In this document: in pieces, positions 38,086 through 48,628 of the stretch
Layout: each line of letters starts with the position of its first letter
How positions within the stretch are numbered: the stretch's first letter is position 1
Assembly: GCA_029582265.1 (NCBI GenBank)
Contig: CM055819.1
Span: forward strand, 33,983,288-34,047,287
DNA: 64,000 bases
Origin: Zoroaster sp. YZ-2022
Taxonomy: Eukaryota > Echinodermata > Asteroidea > Forcipulatida > Zoroasteridae
Direction of reading: 5' to 3'
Notes under the pieces: generated by a model
The model's input: only the letters and a program-made list of their open reading frames with translations
Databases searched by the model: none
Told to the model about the DNA's origin: nothing
Made by a program: the position numbers and the translations under genes

Positions 38086-39090
38086 CGCTGGACGGTCCAC
38101 TGTCTATTTTGGAGCGGCCCGCCTCGTAGGCATGCCGCCCGATTACAGCTAGTGGTCCACTGCCTGTCTTGGAGTGGCAGCCCGCTGACGGTACGCCGCT
38201 AGGTCTCGCTGACGGTCCACTGTCTATTTTGGAGCGGCTGGCCTCGGTAGGCATTCCGCCCGATTACAGCTAGTGGTCCACTGCCTGTCTTGGAGTGGCA
38301 GCCCGCTGACGGTAAGCCGCTAGGTCTCGGTGACGGTCAACTGTCTATTTTGGAGCGGCTGGCCTCGTTAGGCATGCCGCCCGATTACAGCTAGTGGTCC
38401 ACTTTCTGTCTTGGAGTGGCAGCCCGCAGACGGTAAGCCGCTAGGTCTTGCTGACGGTCCACTGTCTATTTTGGAGCGGCTGCCCTCGGTAGGCATGCCG
38501 CCCGATTACAGCTAGTGGTCCACTGCCTGTCTTGGAGTGGCAGCCCGCTGACGGTAAGCCGCTAGGTCTCGGTGACGGTCAACTGTCTATTTTGGAGCGG
38601 CAGGCCTCGGTAGGGATGCCTCCCGATTACAGCTAGTGGTCCACTGTCTGCCTTGGAGTGGCAGCCCGCTGACGGTAAGCCGCTAGGTCTCGCTGACGGT
38701 CCACTGTCTATTTTGGAGCGGCTGGCCTCGGTAGGCATGCCGCCCGATTACAGCTAGTGGTGCACTGTCTGTCTTGGAGTGGCAGCCCGCTGACGGTAAG
38801 CCGCCAGGTCTCGCTGACGGTCCACTGTCTATTTTGGAGCGGCTGGCTTCGGTAGGCATGCCGCCCGATTACAGCTAGTGGTCCACTGTCTGTCTTGGAG
38901 TGGCAGCCCGCTGACGGTAAGCCGCTAGGTATCGGTGACGGTCCACCGTCTATTTTGGAGCGGCAGGCCTCGGTAGGCATGCCACCCGATTACAGCTAGT
39001 GGTCCACTGTCTGTCTTGGAGTGGCAGCCCCGCTGACGGTAAGCCGCTAGGTCTCGCTGACGGTCCACTGTCTATTTTGGAGCGGCTGGC
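38086..39090. repeat. Tandem array, ~121-bp unit, nine copies
   Basis: The landmark TCTATTTTGGAGCGG recurs at 38103, 38223, 38344, 38465, 38586, 38707, 38828, 38949 and 39071, spacing 120-122 bp. Each unit has two related halves, GGTCCACTGTCTATTTTGGA and GGTCCACTGTCTGTCTTGGA. Copies are highly similar. It forms the right subterminal region of the 6.9-kb insertion. Confidence 0.95.
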
Positions 39091-39206
39091 CGCTGAACAT
39101 ACGCCACTTGGCTACCACTGGTGGACCATCGTGGATTTCAAGTCGGCGTGCCGATGCCACCAGGCCGCGCTTCAACCACCGGCGGACCTACGGCGGCTTG
39201 CGGACT

Positions 39207-41760
39207 GGGTTCCTCCACTTCCCGTTAGTGAGTGACCTGGGTTGCGACTTAGTGCATCGGCAACACGATTACTAGCCCCCGATCTAAATTTCACATCGAA
39301 AGTAAAAGCTGCAAGCTGTGCTATCCAACGCATTTCGCACGCGCCTAACTTAGCTGTCTGGAGATGAGACAAAGGGTTATTATCTGTCAGTACAGTAAAT
39401 GGTACCCCAAGGAGATAATCTCTAAATTTATCTACCACAGCCCACTTTAGGGACAAAAGTTCCAACTTAAAGGAACTGAAGTCTGAGTACCTAGCTTCTG
39501 CCCCCCTTAGCCCCCGACTAGCAAATGCAACCGGATGTCTCTTGCCTTCCTTGTCGTTCTGAGCCAAACAAAGAGGCATCTATCTCCAATACAAATGGCC
39601 TAGCAAAATCTGGGTATGCCAGCACTGGTGCTTGTGTCAAGGCCTGCTTCAAAGTAGCAAAGGCCACTTGTGCATCAGAACTCCAACAGAATGGCGCAGG
39701 TTTGGATTTTGCATTGCCCTTTGCCAGTGAGGGCACTAGGGCATGCAAGGGTGCTGCAATTTTTGAAAAGCCAGATACAAAGCGCCGATAATAACCTGCT
39801 AGGCCAAGAAATGACCGCAATTGCGCACCTGTCTTGGGTACTGGCCAATCCTCAATTCTTTTAATCTTATCATTGTCTACTGAAACACCTTCTGGTCCTA
39901 CAATATGTCCCAAGTATGACACCTGCCTACGAAACAGCTTGCACTTCCCACCCTTGATCTTGAGTCCAAAATCTGCTAATCTGGCAAAGACTATGTCTAG
40001 CCTATCAATGTGTTCTTCTACCGTAGAGGAAAATACCAGAATGTCGTCCAAATAGATCAAAAGCTCAGATAAATTCAAGTCACCGAGGCACATCTCCATC
40101 ACCCTCTGGAACGCTCCAGGTGCATTAACCAGCCCGAACGGCATTCGGTATATTCAAATAACCCAAAAGGTACTCTGAATGCCGCTTACTTTGTGATTCC
40201 GAGTCCATCACAACTTGGTGGTATCCGTGGGCTAAGTCTAGTGAAGAAAAGTACTTTGCACCCTGGAGCGCCTCCAGAGACTCCTCAATACGAGGCAATG
40301 GAAACAAGTCTCGTACTGTTTTGGCATTAAGCCTCCTATAATCTACACAAATCCGTAGCGATCCGTCCTTTTTCTGGACCAATACAATGGGGCTCGCGTA
40401 GGGGCTATTACTCTTTTGTATTATACCCTGATCAAGGAACTTCTGGAGCAATTCCCTAACTTCCTTAAAGTGTTGCGGAGGAATTCGTCTGTATGGTTGG
40501 TTAACCGGTCTGTCATCAGTAGTGTCAATCTTGTGGGGAACCTTATCACAAAGTCCTATATTCAAAGAGCTCTTTGAGAACACCTGATCATGTTTCTGAA
40601 TTAATCGCACAATCTTGTCCTGGTCTTCCTTACATAAATCTGTACATAAATCTAGACTCAATCCATGCGGAAGCCAGTACTCTGACCCATCCCCAAACAC
40701 ATACAACTCTCCTACCAGTGACTCTGTGGTACCACCCAATTCAATGTCTGACTCATTGGATTCTACACCAGTGGCTGCCTCAGAATGGTCAGTGTCTAAT
40801 AAATATTCCCGAGACTCTGTTAGGCAATGATTCACTGAAACATGGACACAATCCACACCCGTCTCGAGTGCAACATTTGACTTGGGGGATACCTCTGTCA
40901 CCAAAGCAAGCTTTGTGTGTGGAGATAATTCAAGCACCTGCATCCCTACATTTGCGACCAACACATTTACAGATCTACCACTAACTACTGTACAAGAATT
41001 GTAAACACGGCAATTACCATCTATACTACTGATTTGACGCTGCTCTGGAGAATGACCTCCACTCGCTGCATAACCAGACAGACTCTCAACAAGAACAGTC
41101 TGCCCGTCAAGGCCGCCTGGGTGCGCCGGAACATAGCAGGTTATACTACGCACTTCCCTGGGGAACAGATGTATTGAATTTCTACCTGTACGAGCACCCA
41201 ATGGGTCCCGTACACACTTATTTGCCCCATGTGACCCCTCGGCTACTGGGTTTTTAGTCAGACGATACCAATTGATGGCCATCATCCATGCATCTGCATC
41301 TTTTCGCCCTACATCAACCTCTACATCCTTCAGCTTATAAAGAACATTGCAACCCAACATACTGGAAAATGTTTATGATTCCCTGCCTCACCCTTGGGAA
41401 ATTCTTTGACCACCAAAAAATGTGCATCAATAGTCTGATTATGTACCACCAAAGGGGCATGTATATACCCCTCAATTGGTACCTCACTATTCCCTGCCCC
41501 AAACACACGCAGGTAAGTACCCAGAGGTTGAACTCCACGTAATTTCCCTTCAAGGTGATCCCTATAAAAAGAGGCACTAATCAGAGATGTCTCCGCCCCG
41601 GTATCGAGGATACATTCCGTTGGCACTCCAGCTAACACAATCTGAGCCTTGGGGCTCTCTTTTACTAGACTGGTTAGTATATCTTCATAAGACTTCCCTA
41701 TTACCCCTCCAACTGGTGAGGCCTTTCCAGATTGTCTCTCTGTCACTTGGCCTACAGTGG
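39207..41760 (-). pseudogene. Gypsy element 2 protease, reverse transcriptase and RNase H
   Basis: Minus strand, three frames. The protease has TECILDTGAETSLISASFY with the DTG motif (about 41600). Reverse transcriptase blocks are PYRRIPPQHFKEVRELLQKF, SPIVLVQKKDGSLRICVDYR, FSSLDLAHGYHQVVMD, MPFGLVNAPGAFQRVME and LLIYLDDILVFSS (YLDD near 40030-40057), then YLGHIVGPEGVSVD and LRSFLGLAGYYRRFV. RNase H has VLEIDASLFG, FSSFKLELLSLKWAVVDKF and FTVLTDNNPLSHLQ, then a VADALSRNPG tail. Frame breaks lie near 41360, 40144-40190 and 39520-39580. A putative inter-domain region without known motifs (about 40650-41300) separates protease from reverse transcriptase. Confidence 0.9.
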
Positions 41761-41814
41761 CAGAGAAGCCTGGTTTCCTGACTCAGTATTTTGTGTATCT
41801 TCCTTAGCCTGCCC

Positions 41815-42801
41815 TTAGCCTGCTTTACGAAGTTTGCACTCACGCTTCATGTGACCTGTACGCTTGCAATAATAACAGGGAAACGGAAACTTGCCCTGGT
41901 TAATCACCGACCCACTTTGTTTTACTACTGCTTGCATAAGCGTAGTTATCTGTTCCTGCTGTTTACAAAGAGTTTCTTGCTGTGCTTGCATACATTTAAG
42001 AATCTCTTGTTGCTGTTGCAACACTTTTTGCCACTGTGTATCCCCTTGAGGCTTGTTAACTACTTGGTTAATGCCAACAGTAGCATCTGCCACTGGCTCG
42101 TCACTATCTAAAACGTGTTCTGCACCTATGTGGTGGACACTTGCACCACGTCGAGAACCCCGAGGGTTCTCCTCCAGATCTCTGAACAAATCATGAGCTG
42201 CGTCCCTCATTTCGATAAAACACTGATCTGGTTTGGCCAACTCCAAGCGCCTCAGCTCAAGCCTTACACCCTGATTTCTCGCGCCTGCCACAAACTGCCC
42301 CATCAAAACCCTATCTCTTAAACCCTTCAATGCATTTTTCTCTGTTTCTGTAGCAACTTCTAAAATTGGATCATGCATCCGCATGAGCTTGAAAAAATCC
42401 ATAAGGGATTCATCTTCTCTTTGCCGTCTTTCAAAAATGGCCTTCTGAAGGGACTGTACTGACTCCTCTGCCCCAAACTGGCATCGCAGGAGTTTTTTTA
42501 GCGCTGTGTAATCACTCGTCACATCCTCATTGTGGCATTTGATTTCATCGCGAGCAACGCCCGCTAAGTGGTGAACAACTACCTTAGCCTTATCTGCCTC
42601 AGGGATACGACATTGTTGCAGATAAACCTCTGCATCTTCAAGCCATTCAATAATGGTCGGATCTCCCGGTTTACTAGGCCTACCATAGTATTTACTCAAC
42701 TTAAAGGGCCTCTGAACAACAGGTTTGGACTTATCTTGCAGAAGTGCATCAGTAAGTCCTGCCACCAAGCGCGTCACCAGATCAGCCTCGGGTGTGGCCA
42801 T
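41815..42801 (-). CDS. Gypsy element 2 gag
   Basis: Intact 328-codon frame, ATG at 42799-42801 (MATPEADLVTRLVAGLTDAL). Capsid-like region: YYGRPSKPGDPTIIEWLEDA, VVVHHLAGVARDEIKCHNED, ALKKLLRCQFGAEESVQSLQ and FERRQREDESLMDFFKLM. A Gln-rich coiled segment (about residues 255-295) precedes a single zinc knuckle CYYCKRTGHMKREC close to the C-terminus. It forms the particle and binds element RNA. Gag stops at 41815 and the pol frame opens about 70 bp downstream, so pol expression needs a frameshift or reinitiation. Confidence 0.9.
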   Translation of the reverse strand: MATPEADLVTRLVAGLTDALLQDKSKPVVQRPFKLSKYYGRPSKPGDPTIIEWLEDAEVYLQQCRIPEADKAKVVVHHLAGVARDEIKCHNEDVTSDYTALKKLLRCQFGAEESVQSLQKAIFERRQREDESLMDFFKLMRMHDPILEVATETEKNALKGLRDRVLMGQFVAGARNQGVRLELRRLELAKPDQCFIEMRDAAHDLFRDLEENPRGSRRGASVHHIGAEHVLDSDEPVADATVGINQVVNKPQGDTQWQKVLQQQQEILKCMQAQQETLCKQQEQITTLMQAVVKQSGSVINQGKFPFPCYYCKRTGHMKRECKLRKAG

Positions 42802-43329
42802 TGCGAGTCAACAAATTACAATTTTTTTTTTTTTTACTGAATGGAAACCAATTTGTACAATCAAAGACAATCATAAACACCTACACCTAGGTAAATTTCT
42901 ACTTAAATGCTTCAACAGGATCGGTTGGTTTTTACTAAGAATAACTAACACATATACACATTATCATATGCAATTTTCTGAATAACTAATCCTACATCTA
43001 AATCATATCAACAATGTGATAACACTAATACTAGCATAATCCCACCTCACAATGCTGATCAATTACTGGTCATCGTTGTTCACATGTATTATGCACAATG
43101 TACAGATTCAGTCCGTAGCTCCAAAGGGTCCAACAGCACTATACCGGGCTTCTCCACTTGTACTACTACTAGTGCTCCCGAACAGTGAATCACCAGCCAG
43201 TCAGGTCTGGAACTCCAAGCCCACACTCTATCCTGTTGTGTTGCTGTCCTTTACTCGGATCCTTACTCCTCCAGAACTCGGCCAATAATGCACCCGACGA
43301 TAACCAGCAAAGTAGCAGAATTTAGCAAC
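42802..43329 (-). other. Leader between primer-binding site and gag
   Basis: Non-coding 5' untranslated leader of gypsy element 2, with a poly-T (+ strand) run at 42822-42835. I see no RNA structure that I can support. Confidence 0.6.
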
Positions 43330-43345
43330 CCCATCCGTGTTACCA
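43330..43345 (-). promoter_or_regulatory. Candidate primer-binding site of gypsy element 2
   Basis: On the minus strand TGGTAACACGGATGGG starts 6 bases inside the 5' LTR. TGG at this spot is what pairs with a tRNA CCA end. I could not assign the primer tRNA. Confidence 0.6.
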
Positions 43346-43351
43346 AAAATC

Positions 43352-44420
43352 TGTAGTGTTTTTAATTTAGAGTCCGAAGACTAATGAAGCTTGACACCTT
43401 GATTTGGGTTGCTTGTTGACAGGCTCAATTTATTCACTATGATTCGTCCATTCAAAGAAAACCTATTACAAAAATAAATCAATAATTCTTATAAAATCTA
43501 ACACCAAATTACAAACAAAATTACAGATTACTTATACAGTACAAGTATACAGGTAATCATCCACGTGGCCAAGCGGTCTAGCGCACCGAACTCAAGTTCT
43601 GGTGTTGCCAGCAGCAGGGTGTGGGTTCGAGCCCCGGTCGTGACACTTGTGTCCTTGAGCAAGGTACTTAACCATAATTGCTTCGTCCTTCGGATGGGAC
43701 GTAAAGCCGTAGGTCCCGTGTGTTGTGTAATGCACGTAAAAGAATGCGCCTTGAGCACCACTTAGTTGGTGGATACGTGCGCTACATAAGTCCACACATT
43801 ATTATTATTATTATCACATAGTTATGCATAATGACTAGGCCCATGTTGCACCATGCCTGTTTACATTTCATACCATGTGCTATTTACCCAGCAGACAATT
43901 GTTAACCAAACTCGGCCTAAAAGTGATTCAAAAATCCTACTTACCAACCGATCCTTCTTCTCTGATTATTCTACTGTATTATCAGGTCATGTGTGGGCCC
44001 ATAGGTCGCTCTCCTCCACCCTAAAATTATGAAATTACTCTCTCATCTTTATTGACAGTGACACCTGGTATATTCGATGATCAACACAGAAAAGGACACA
44101 CAAAGTAGACCCGGACCTGTAACTCGGCTAGTCTTCCTACGCTCCACCCTAATTAATTTACTGAACTCAACCATAAAGAACCGAAGGTTGGAAATAACAA
44201 TTCTAATATTTTGATAATTAATTGCAATTAGTTTATCTACTACCTGTGATGATGAAACTGAGACTAAATTCTTCTTACAATAAAATAATCCCAAAAGTTA
44301 CTCCTTTTCACAACCTTACAACATGTATCAGTGCGCCCCACCGTTAACGTAGACGTGCGCCCTCTGTGGGTTAACAAAGTTTAATTTTACTCTATGTGCA
44401 ACAAAAGTCATTTCACCACA
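43352..44420 (-). repeat. 5' LTR of gypsy element 2 (carries a SINE)
   Basis: Same sequence as 28713-29537 plus a 250-bp SINE (43565-43814) and a 5-bp duplication near 44057. Promoter elements were not resolved. Confidence 0.9.
43565..43814 (+). mobile_element. tRNA-Leu-derived SINE in the 5' LTR
   Basis: Begins GTGGCCAAGCGGTCTAGCGC, an A-box of the Leu/Ser class. The anticodon arm has a CTCAAG loop fitting tRNA-Leu(CAA), then a long variable arm and the B-box GGTTCGAGCCC. The shared SINE core GTGTCCTTGAGCAAGG follows, then GCGCCTTGAGCACCA and an (ATT)n tail. Compared with the other LTR it replaces 12 bases (CTTAGTTTACAT), so insertion went with a small target deletion and no clear duplication. 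Confidence 0.85.
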
Positions 44421-44424
44421 GGAG

Positions 44425-45237
44425 CAAGGATGAACTTTGAGGTTGTGAGGTTGTCTTCTCTCGTTCAGCCGGCAAGATTTCATCACGGAGATTTTTGGCC
44501 CGAGAGCCAGCCTTTGGCATGGCCAGCCTTTGGCCGGCTTTTGGCGGCAATTTTGAAAATCGGCCTGCCGTTCCGGCCCATTTAATCTTTTGTTGGTTTA
44601 ACAATAGGCAGCTGTGACCATCATAATCATCTCCGTAACGTTCCCATTCTAGTATATGGGCAGCCAAAGCTAGCACGACTAACTAAGCTTTTCTGTCTTC
44701 CAGTCTTTTCCGCCAGAGAACACTTAACTTGCTAATTTAAAACAGAGTGAAACAAAATAATAAGGAAACACGATGTGAACAAAACACAATAATTAAAGTG
44801 AAAGCTGTTGTTTATGTTAATTAGGTATTATACAGGCATCCCACCTAACTATCATATCAATCTTTACTTGGATGTTACTTCATCACACTTAATGGTGGCA
44901 GTGGTGGGATTTCATGTTCTATGTCTTGAATTTTGTGTTCAGTCTCCAAGTTTCTGCACATCTTCGAGCAGTTTAAAACCTTTTGAATAACTTGGAACTT
45001 ACTTTTTACCATTAATTTTGAGTAATTTGTAACAATTTAGAACACAAAGACAAACTTATACAATTTAAAACAATTTGAAATAAATTGAAACAAGTTGAAA
45101 CAAAATAGAACAGTGCAACCACATGCCAATTGCGATTACTAATGCATGCTAGTCTAAGCTAACAATTTGAAAAACTGGAACTAGCAAGGAAAGGATTATG
45201 GCAGTGCCAACAGTGCTTCCTGGTCACAATGCACGAA
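44425..45237. repeat. Dispersed local repeat alpha, copy 1
   Basis: From 44443 it matches 5425-6340 and partly 49840-50610, same orientation. It lacks the ~190-bp segment with GTGATACCGCAAACCTTACT present in the other two copies (5668, 49848). It contains a U6 fragment and leads directly into repeat beta. Confidence 0.75.
44617..44676 (-). pseudogene. Truncated U6 snRNA-like fragment
   Basis: Sister of 5562-5620. On the minus strand it follows U6 from GTGCTAGCTTTGGCTGC to about nucleotide 60, with the ACAGAGA box changed to ACGGAGA and a recognisable GATTATGATGG segment, then diverges. No terminator. Confidence 0.65.
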
Positions 45238-45770
45238 GCTTGGGAATCCCTCATGTTTCTTGTAATGGATTTTTTTTTTTTTAATAAATAATAAAAAAAT
45301 AAAAAAATTGTAACTTTCAAATACTGCACCCCAAAACACCACCAAACGTAAGGTACTAATAGATTTCACCATAGGACATCAAGACCACCAGAACTTCCAG
45401 GGCCCTTAAGTGGGCCCTAAATTCCTGAATTTAATGGTTTTGCACAACAGTAGTTCCTTTTAAATCAGTCAAACTGTTACAAAATGTTACTTCAACATTT
45501 ACAAAGAAGTTACAACCACCTAACACAAAATCTTCAATCTGTTTCTGGTTGATGTCCAAGAGGGGGTTCCCGTCGACCCTGACCCTTCTCCGAACCCTGG
45601 CAACTCCCCCAGAGAAGGCATCAGAAAACTTAAAGAGCCCTGGACATGTTTGGAAAAAATTCAAAGGTTTCTTTTTGACAGAAGATTAATTTTCTGAGTT
45701 AAAACATGGTCAAAATGTCTTCTAACAATGCGTCAAGGGTCCCAAGTGTATTTGAGTGTCAAAATATGCG

Positions 45771-45877
45771 AAAAAATATGGAACGCTTCACGATTTTGCG
45801 TGTCATCCTTGCGCAGGGCCATGCTAATCTTCTCTGTATCGAACCAATTTTAGTATATGTGCAGCCGAAGCTAGCAC
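45771..45877 (-). ncRNA. U6 snRNA locus, altered copy
   Basis: Minus-strand U6-like gene of full length, 5' GTGCTAGCTTCGG end at 45877 and T-run terminator at 45771-45776. Relative to the 48537-48643 copy it has GGAACG changed to GGTTCG, directly upstream of the ACAGAGA box, and one C lost from the GGCCCC run. The ACAGAGA box, AGC triad (GATTAGCATGG) and 3' stem sequence are kept. An AT-rich TATA-like element is at 45895-45907. It may be a transcribed variant or a pseudogene. Confidence 0.75.
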
Positions 45878-45894
45878 TACTAAGTCACACCTCT

Positions 45895-45907
45895 CTAATA
45901 TATCTAA
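45895..45907 (-). promoter_or_regulatory. TATA-like element upstream of altered U6
   Basis: Minus strand TTAGATATATTAG lies 18-30 bp upstream of the U6 5' end, the place of the TATA box in type 3 polymerase III genes. Weaker than the equivalent at 48665-48679. Confidence 0.5.
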
Positions 45908-46262
45908 TTCAGTTTTTGAGGGTACCCCTATCACTGTAGCAAATCTTGAAAAAAGTGTAGGACCTTTTTACACTGTCTGAAGGCTTTAAAGTCAATTTTG
46001 CTCAGCTATATCAAATATATAATCTATACATGTAATCCTTTTGAAAAATGTCATAGTGCTCTTTTAAAAGCCTCAAATGCTTAAATTTCTCTTAGAAAAT
46101 TTTAGAAAAACGTCCACATTTTGTGAAAACACTGTGTGTATGGTGCACGGCCGGCTGCACAGCTGCTTTGTTATGCATTATTAACCTTTCACCACAAAGG
46201 GTGAGTTATAATAATTGAATGAGCTTCATGCCTATGACTCAGAGACTCTTTCATGGTGTGTC

Positions 46263-46996
46263 TGAGCATGCACTCTGCATTCGCTGACAATCATCATCAT
46301 CATCACCATCAATCACCACCATCACCACCATCACCACCATCACCACCATCACCACCATCACCACCATCATCATCAATTGTGAAAAATAATAACATTAATT
46401 GTTTATTTAAATATTATAACTAACTACAGAACACATTAAAAATACATCAAAGTAAATATTGAATAATAGAAAATTATTATAAGTATAAATAATAGACATT
46501 TATATGAGAGAGGCATAACGAGGCATAACATGGCTAATTCCACAGAATTTTGCTCAATTGTTCTTGCTTAATGTAGTGCCAACCTGGAAGTCCATCAGGG
46601 GAAATAAGCTCGAAGAATAGTAGAAAGTGCAGAAAACTGAAACATGTAATATTGTGAAGTGAAGAAAACTTGCAGACACTGGAAGATGACACAGACAATG
46701 TCGGCTGCCAAACGTGTGCATTAAGCAAAGAATCGGTAAAGGAGAAGGAAGCAAGTAGCAGAAAGGAGGGCAGTCCGATGGCTTGTGGCAGGTCAAAAAC
46801 CGCTGCTACCAAATGTAACACTTTAAAAGAGGGGTGCTACCAGATGAAGAATGTACACTTATAAGAGAGGCTTCTTGGGCTGTATGAATATTTTATTTAT
46901 TTCTCCGTGGCTATAACAAGAAGTAACAAGAAGTACAAAATCTATTCTTATACTCAAAACTGACTGTAGGGTCACAAAGTTATTGGACTAGCAGTA
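46263..46996. repeat. CAT/CAC triplet repeat and AT-rich spacer
   Basis: ATC/ACC triplets at about 46290-46376 are followed by AT-rich DNA without a supported gene. The minus-strand open frames near 46534-46821 have no recognisable content. Confidence 0.6.
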
Positions 46997-46997
46997 C

Positions 46998-47082
<85 letters not shown>

Positions 47083-47803
47083 ACTGAGAGAGAGACTGAG
47101 AGAGAGGGAGACTGACTGACTGACTGACTGACTGACTGACTGACTGACTGACTGACTAACTGAGACTGAGAGACTGAGTGAGACTGAGACTGAGTGAGAC
47201 TGAGAGACTGAGACTGAGAGACTGAGACTGAGTGAGACCGAGAGACTGAGACTGAGTGAGAGTGAGACTGAGAGACTGAGAGACTGAGACTGAGTGAGAC
47301 TGAGACTGAGACTGAGACAGACTGAGAGAGACTGAAAGAGACTGAGAGAGACTGAGACTGAGAGGCTGATACTGAGAGACTAAGAGAGAGACTGACAGAG
47401 AGAGAGAGAGAGACTGACTGAGAGAGAGACTGAGAGAGAGGGAGACTGAGAGAGAGGGAGACTGACTGTGAGAGAGAGAGAGACTGACTGAGAGAAAGAG
47501 AGAGACTGACTGAGAGAGAGAGAGAGAGTGACTGAGAGAGAGAGACTGAGAGAGAGACTGAGACTGAGAGACTGAGACTGAGACAGACTGAGACTGAGAC
47601 AGACTGAGACTGAGACAGACTGAGAGAGACTGAGACAGACTGAGACTGAGACAGACTGAGACTAAAACAGACTGAGACAGACTAAGAGAGACCGAGAGAG
47701 ACTGAGAGACTGAGAGACTGAGAGAGACTGAGACTGACTGATACTGAGAGACTGAGACTGAGAGACTGAGACTGGACTGAAACTGAGACTGAGACTGACA
47801 TGT
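46997..47803. repeat. (GA)n/(GACT)n-derived low-complexity block
   Basis: About 800 bp made only of AG, ACTG and GAGACTGA permutations. It begins as pure (AG)n (about 46999-47079), passes through (GACT)n (about 47110-47157) and then degenerate GAGACTGA units. One strand is almost devoid of T outside the ACTG units. Confidence 0.95.
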
Positions 47804-47980
47804 GGTCAGTGGCCCTCAGTGTAAAATCTACCAGATGTCAGCTTACAGTATTATAAAACAGACTACCAGCAAAAATGCATAGATTTTGTATGAAAGTTTG
47901 CCTGGTAGCCAAAGAAAATCTACTAAGCAAATGTGTGCTAAGCTCTATGAAATTGGCCTCAGCTTACAATAGAATACTTT
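47804..47980. other. Spacer
   Basis: No feature recognised between the low-complexity block and repeat beta copy 2. Confidence 0.4.
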
Positions 47981-48536
47981 AGCATGGGCATCCCTCATTT
48001 CCATTTTATTCTCTGGGGCAAGGTTTATTTAAATTTAAATAAATTTAAAAAAAATTAACAAAAAATTTTAAAAAAAAATAATTTTAAAATTCCAAAAATT
48101 TCACTCAACACCACCAAATATGGTTAGTATGGTACTAAATATATTTCGTCATAGAGCACCTCACCCCAGAGCTTCCAGGGTCTTTAAGCGGGCCATGAAC
48201 TGCCATCCTTATTGCTTTTGCACAACAACATAAGTTTTCATTAGGTGATATCTTTCAAAATCAGTCAACATGTTACTTCAACACTTACGACCATACACCT
48301 AACACAAAATCTTCAAACTTCTTCTGGTTAAGGTTCAAGAGAGGGCGCTCTCATCGACCCTGACCCTTCTCCCCACCGTGGCAATGCCCCCATCAGAAAC
48401 TTTAAAGAGCCCTGCATGGTTTGGGGGAAAAATAAAAAGTCTGAAAGAAGATCAGTTTTCTGAGTTAAAACATGATGAAACCGTCTCCTAGCGACGCGCC
48501 AAGGGTCCCAAAGGATTTTGGGTGTCAAAAACTGCG

Positions 48537-48586
48537 AAAAATATGGAACGCTTCACGATTTTGCGTGTCATCCTTGCGCAGGGGCC

Positions 48587-48628
<42 letters not shown>

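Larger units (their letters stand above)
32268..39206. mobile_element. 6.9-kb insertion with GC-rich minisatellite ends inside gypsy pol
   Basis: It separates RNase H (to about 39207) from integrase (from about 32249). Edges are mirrored: AGCCCGCAACCCGCGATCGG at the left, and AGTCCGCAAGCCGCCG read on the reverse strand at the right, each preceded by CCC. Both flanks are GC-rich, tandemly repetitive and rich in CGGTCCGC/GACGGTCC, while the 33-38 kb interior is AT-rich. This looks like a DNA transposon with subterminal repeats, but no transposase was recognised and no target duplication could be fixed. Candidate minus-strand exons lie at 36235-36385, 36823-36907 and 37604-37759. Confidence 0.55.
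28709..44424 (-). mobile_element. Young full-length Ty3/gypsy element with nested insertions
   Basis: Two LTRs (28713-29537 and 43352-44420) start TGTAGTG and end CACCACA, flanked by the 4-bp target duplication GGAG (28709-28712 and 44421-44424). Minus-strand order: 5' LTR, primer-binding site, gag, protease, reverse transcriptase, RNase H, [6.9-kb insertion], integrase, two accessory ORFs, polypurine tract, 3' LTR. Aligning the LTRs by eye I see about three substitutions and one 5-bp indel outside a SINE insertion, so the insertion is recent. Despite this, pol and the accessory ORF have single-base frame breaks. Confidence 0.9.
45238..46262. repeat. Repeat beta with U6 locus, copy 1
   Basis: About 1.0 kb matching 47981-49035 in the same orientation, both on the 3' side of U6 (ACACAAAATCTTCAA, CGACCCTGACCCTTCTCC, TTTTCTGAGTTAAAACATG) and on its 5' side (ACACTGTGTGTATGGTG, GACTCTTTCA). 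Confidence 0.8.

Noticed and set aside
38086..39090. Regularly spaced repeats that might suggest a CRISPR-like array
   Set aside because: Unit is ~121 bp with no unique spacers, in an animal genome; it is an ordinary minisatellite.
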